From contig OZ023210.1 of the NCBI GenBank assembly GCA_963995525.1, positions 23,227,296 through 23,291,295 of the forward strand: 64,000 nt of DNA. Direction: 5' to 3'. This DNA is from Escarpia spicata (lineage: Eukaryota > Annelida > Polychaeta > Sabellida > Siboglinidae). Under the pieces are notes generated by a model. The model did not search any database. It was not told the DNA's origin and worked only from the letters and a program-made list of their open reading frames with translations. Shown here one piece after another: positions 63,341 through 64,000 of the stretch. Within the stretch, counting starts at the first letter, position 1. Each line of letters opens with the position of its first letter. The position numbers and the translations under genes were made by a program.

Positions 63341-64000
63341 GGCTCGCTAATCGCTGATTGAGTGACAGCGTAGCGATGTTCATAAACACTGAATTATGAA
63401 GTTGCTTCCGCTCCGTTAAAACATATGTGGGCAGTCAGTGTGCGATACTGCATGTCGTTTGTACATGTATGTTATACACTTTTTATATATACAAAAGTGT
63501 ATGTTATACTGCATAACCTGATTTCGCAACATAATCTATCAGATTGTCTCCTTTTAACGTTTGGCGTGCATTTATTCAGCACTTACACATCACGTCAACG
63601 TGACTATTGCTTCAGTCGATGTCCCACCACTCGATCTTATCTCTTTCACTATCAATACTGACGTGATCAGTTCGGTAAATTCGGTCGTATCTTTGATCAA
63701 TGCCAGTTGGTAAACTTTCTCCACTTTGTCTCCTCTGCGAACGCGTCACAAGAATTTGTGTCTAAACTTTAGTGTATAATAATGTTTATAACCAGTTTGA
63801 GACACTCTACCGTTAAAAACACCCAAATTCAAAAAGGATCACTTTTATAATAAAGTTATGTTTTTATGCGTACAATCCTCGCAATCAGCAGGATTAAATT
63901 CAAATCATGACGTCACATGCCATAATATCGACCATTTTCCAAAATTACTTAAATGTAACGACCTACGTTGAACGCACTCGTGTAGAATGGCGTGAGCGTG

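Overview
This window reads as a stretch of a large, repeat-rich animal nuclear genome with very low gene density. The single convincing gene is a rhodopsin-family GPCR split by a roughly 12.5-kb intron. The remainder is a higher-order satellite array, long simple-sequence tracts, tRNA-derived SINEs, broken non-LTR retrotransposons and small terminal-inverted-repeat DNA elements. The receptor looks most like luqin/RYamide neuropeptide receptors, a type known from protostomes and ambulacrarians. Together with the SINE and LINE content this suggests a marine invertebrate (lophotrochozoan, ambulacrarian or similar). The species cannot be fixed from the sequence alone.

Layout. 1-4332: a 97-bp satellite in higher-order repeats, running off the left edge. 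4333-14818: non-coding DNA with GT/CA microsatellites, a degenerate ~205-bp repeat cluster interrupted by a SINE, a second SINE family (first of five copies) and a 5'-truncated LINE. 14819-17600: a hAT-like non-autonomous element and the 3' flank of the receptor gene. 17601-31402 (minus strand): the receptor gene, two coding exons totalling 434 codons, with an intron holding very long GA, CT, GT, CATA and TCTCT tracts, a second copy of the hAT-like element and a 200-N gap. 31403-64000: gene-poor DNA with four more copies of the second SINE family, fragments of at least five LINE lineages, an 89-bp minisatellite, a ~60-bp protein-like minisatellite, several strong hairpins and further microsatellites.

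Most notable observations: (1) the 5' end of the receptor intron is a tandem array, mostly 39 bp per unit, in which the exon 1 end and its splice donor are repeated, so an in-frame alternative donor would add 13 residues to intracellular loop 3; (2) a CR1/Jockey-like LINE sits inside an antisense SINE; (3) another LINE has an inverted 5' part with an exact 54-bp inverted overlap, the signature expected of twin priming; (4) the satellite has higher-order units that differ by exactly three monomers and share one 39-bp deletion junction; (5) both edges of the N gap carry the same ~88 bp, so the gap is probably an unmerged contig overlap. No operon-like, CRISPR or defence system was seen.
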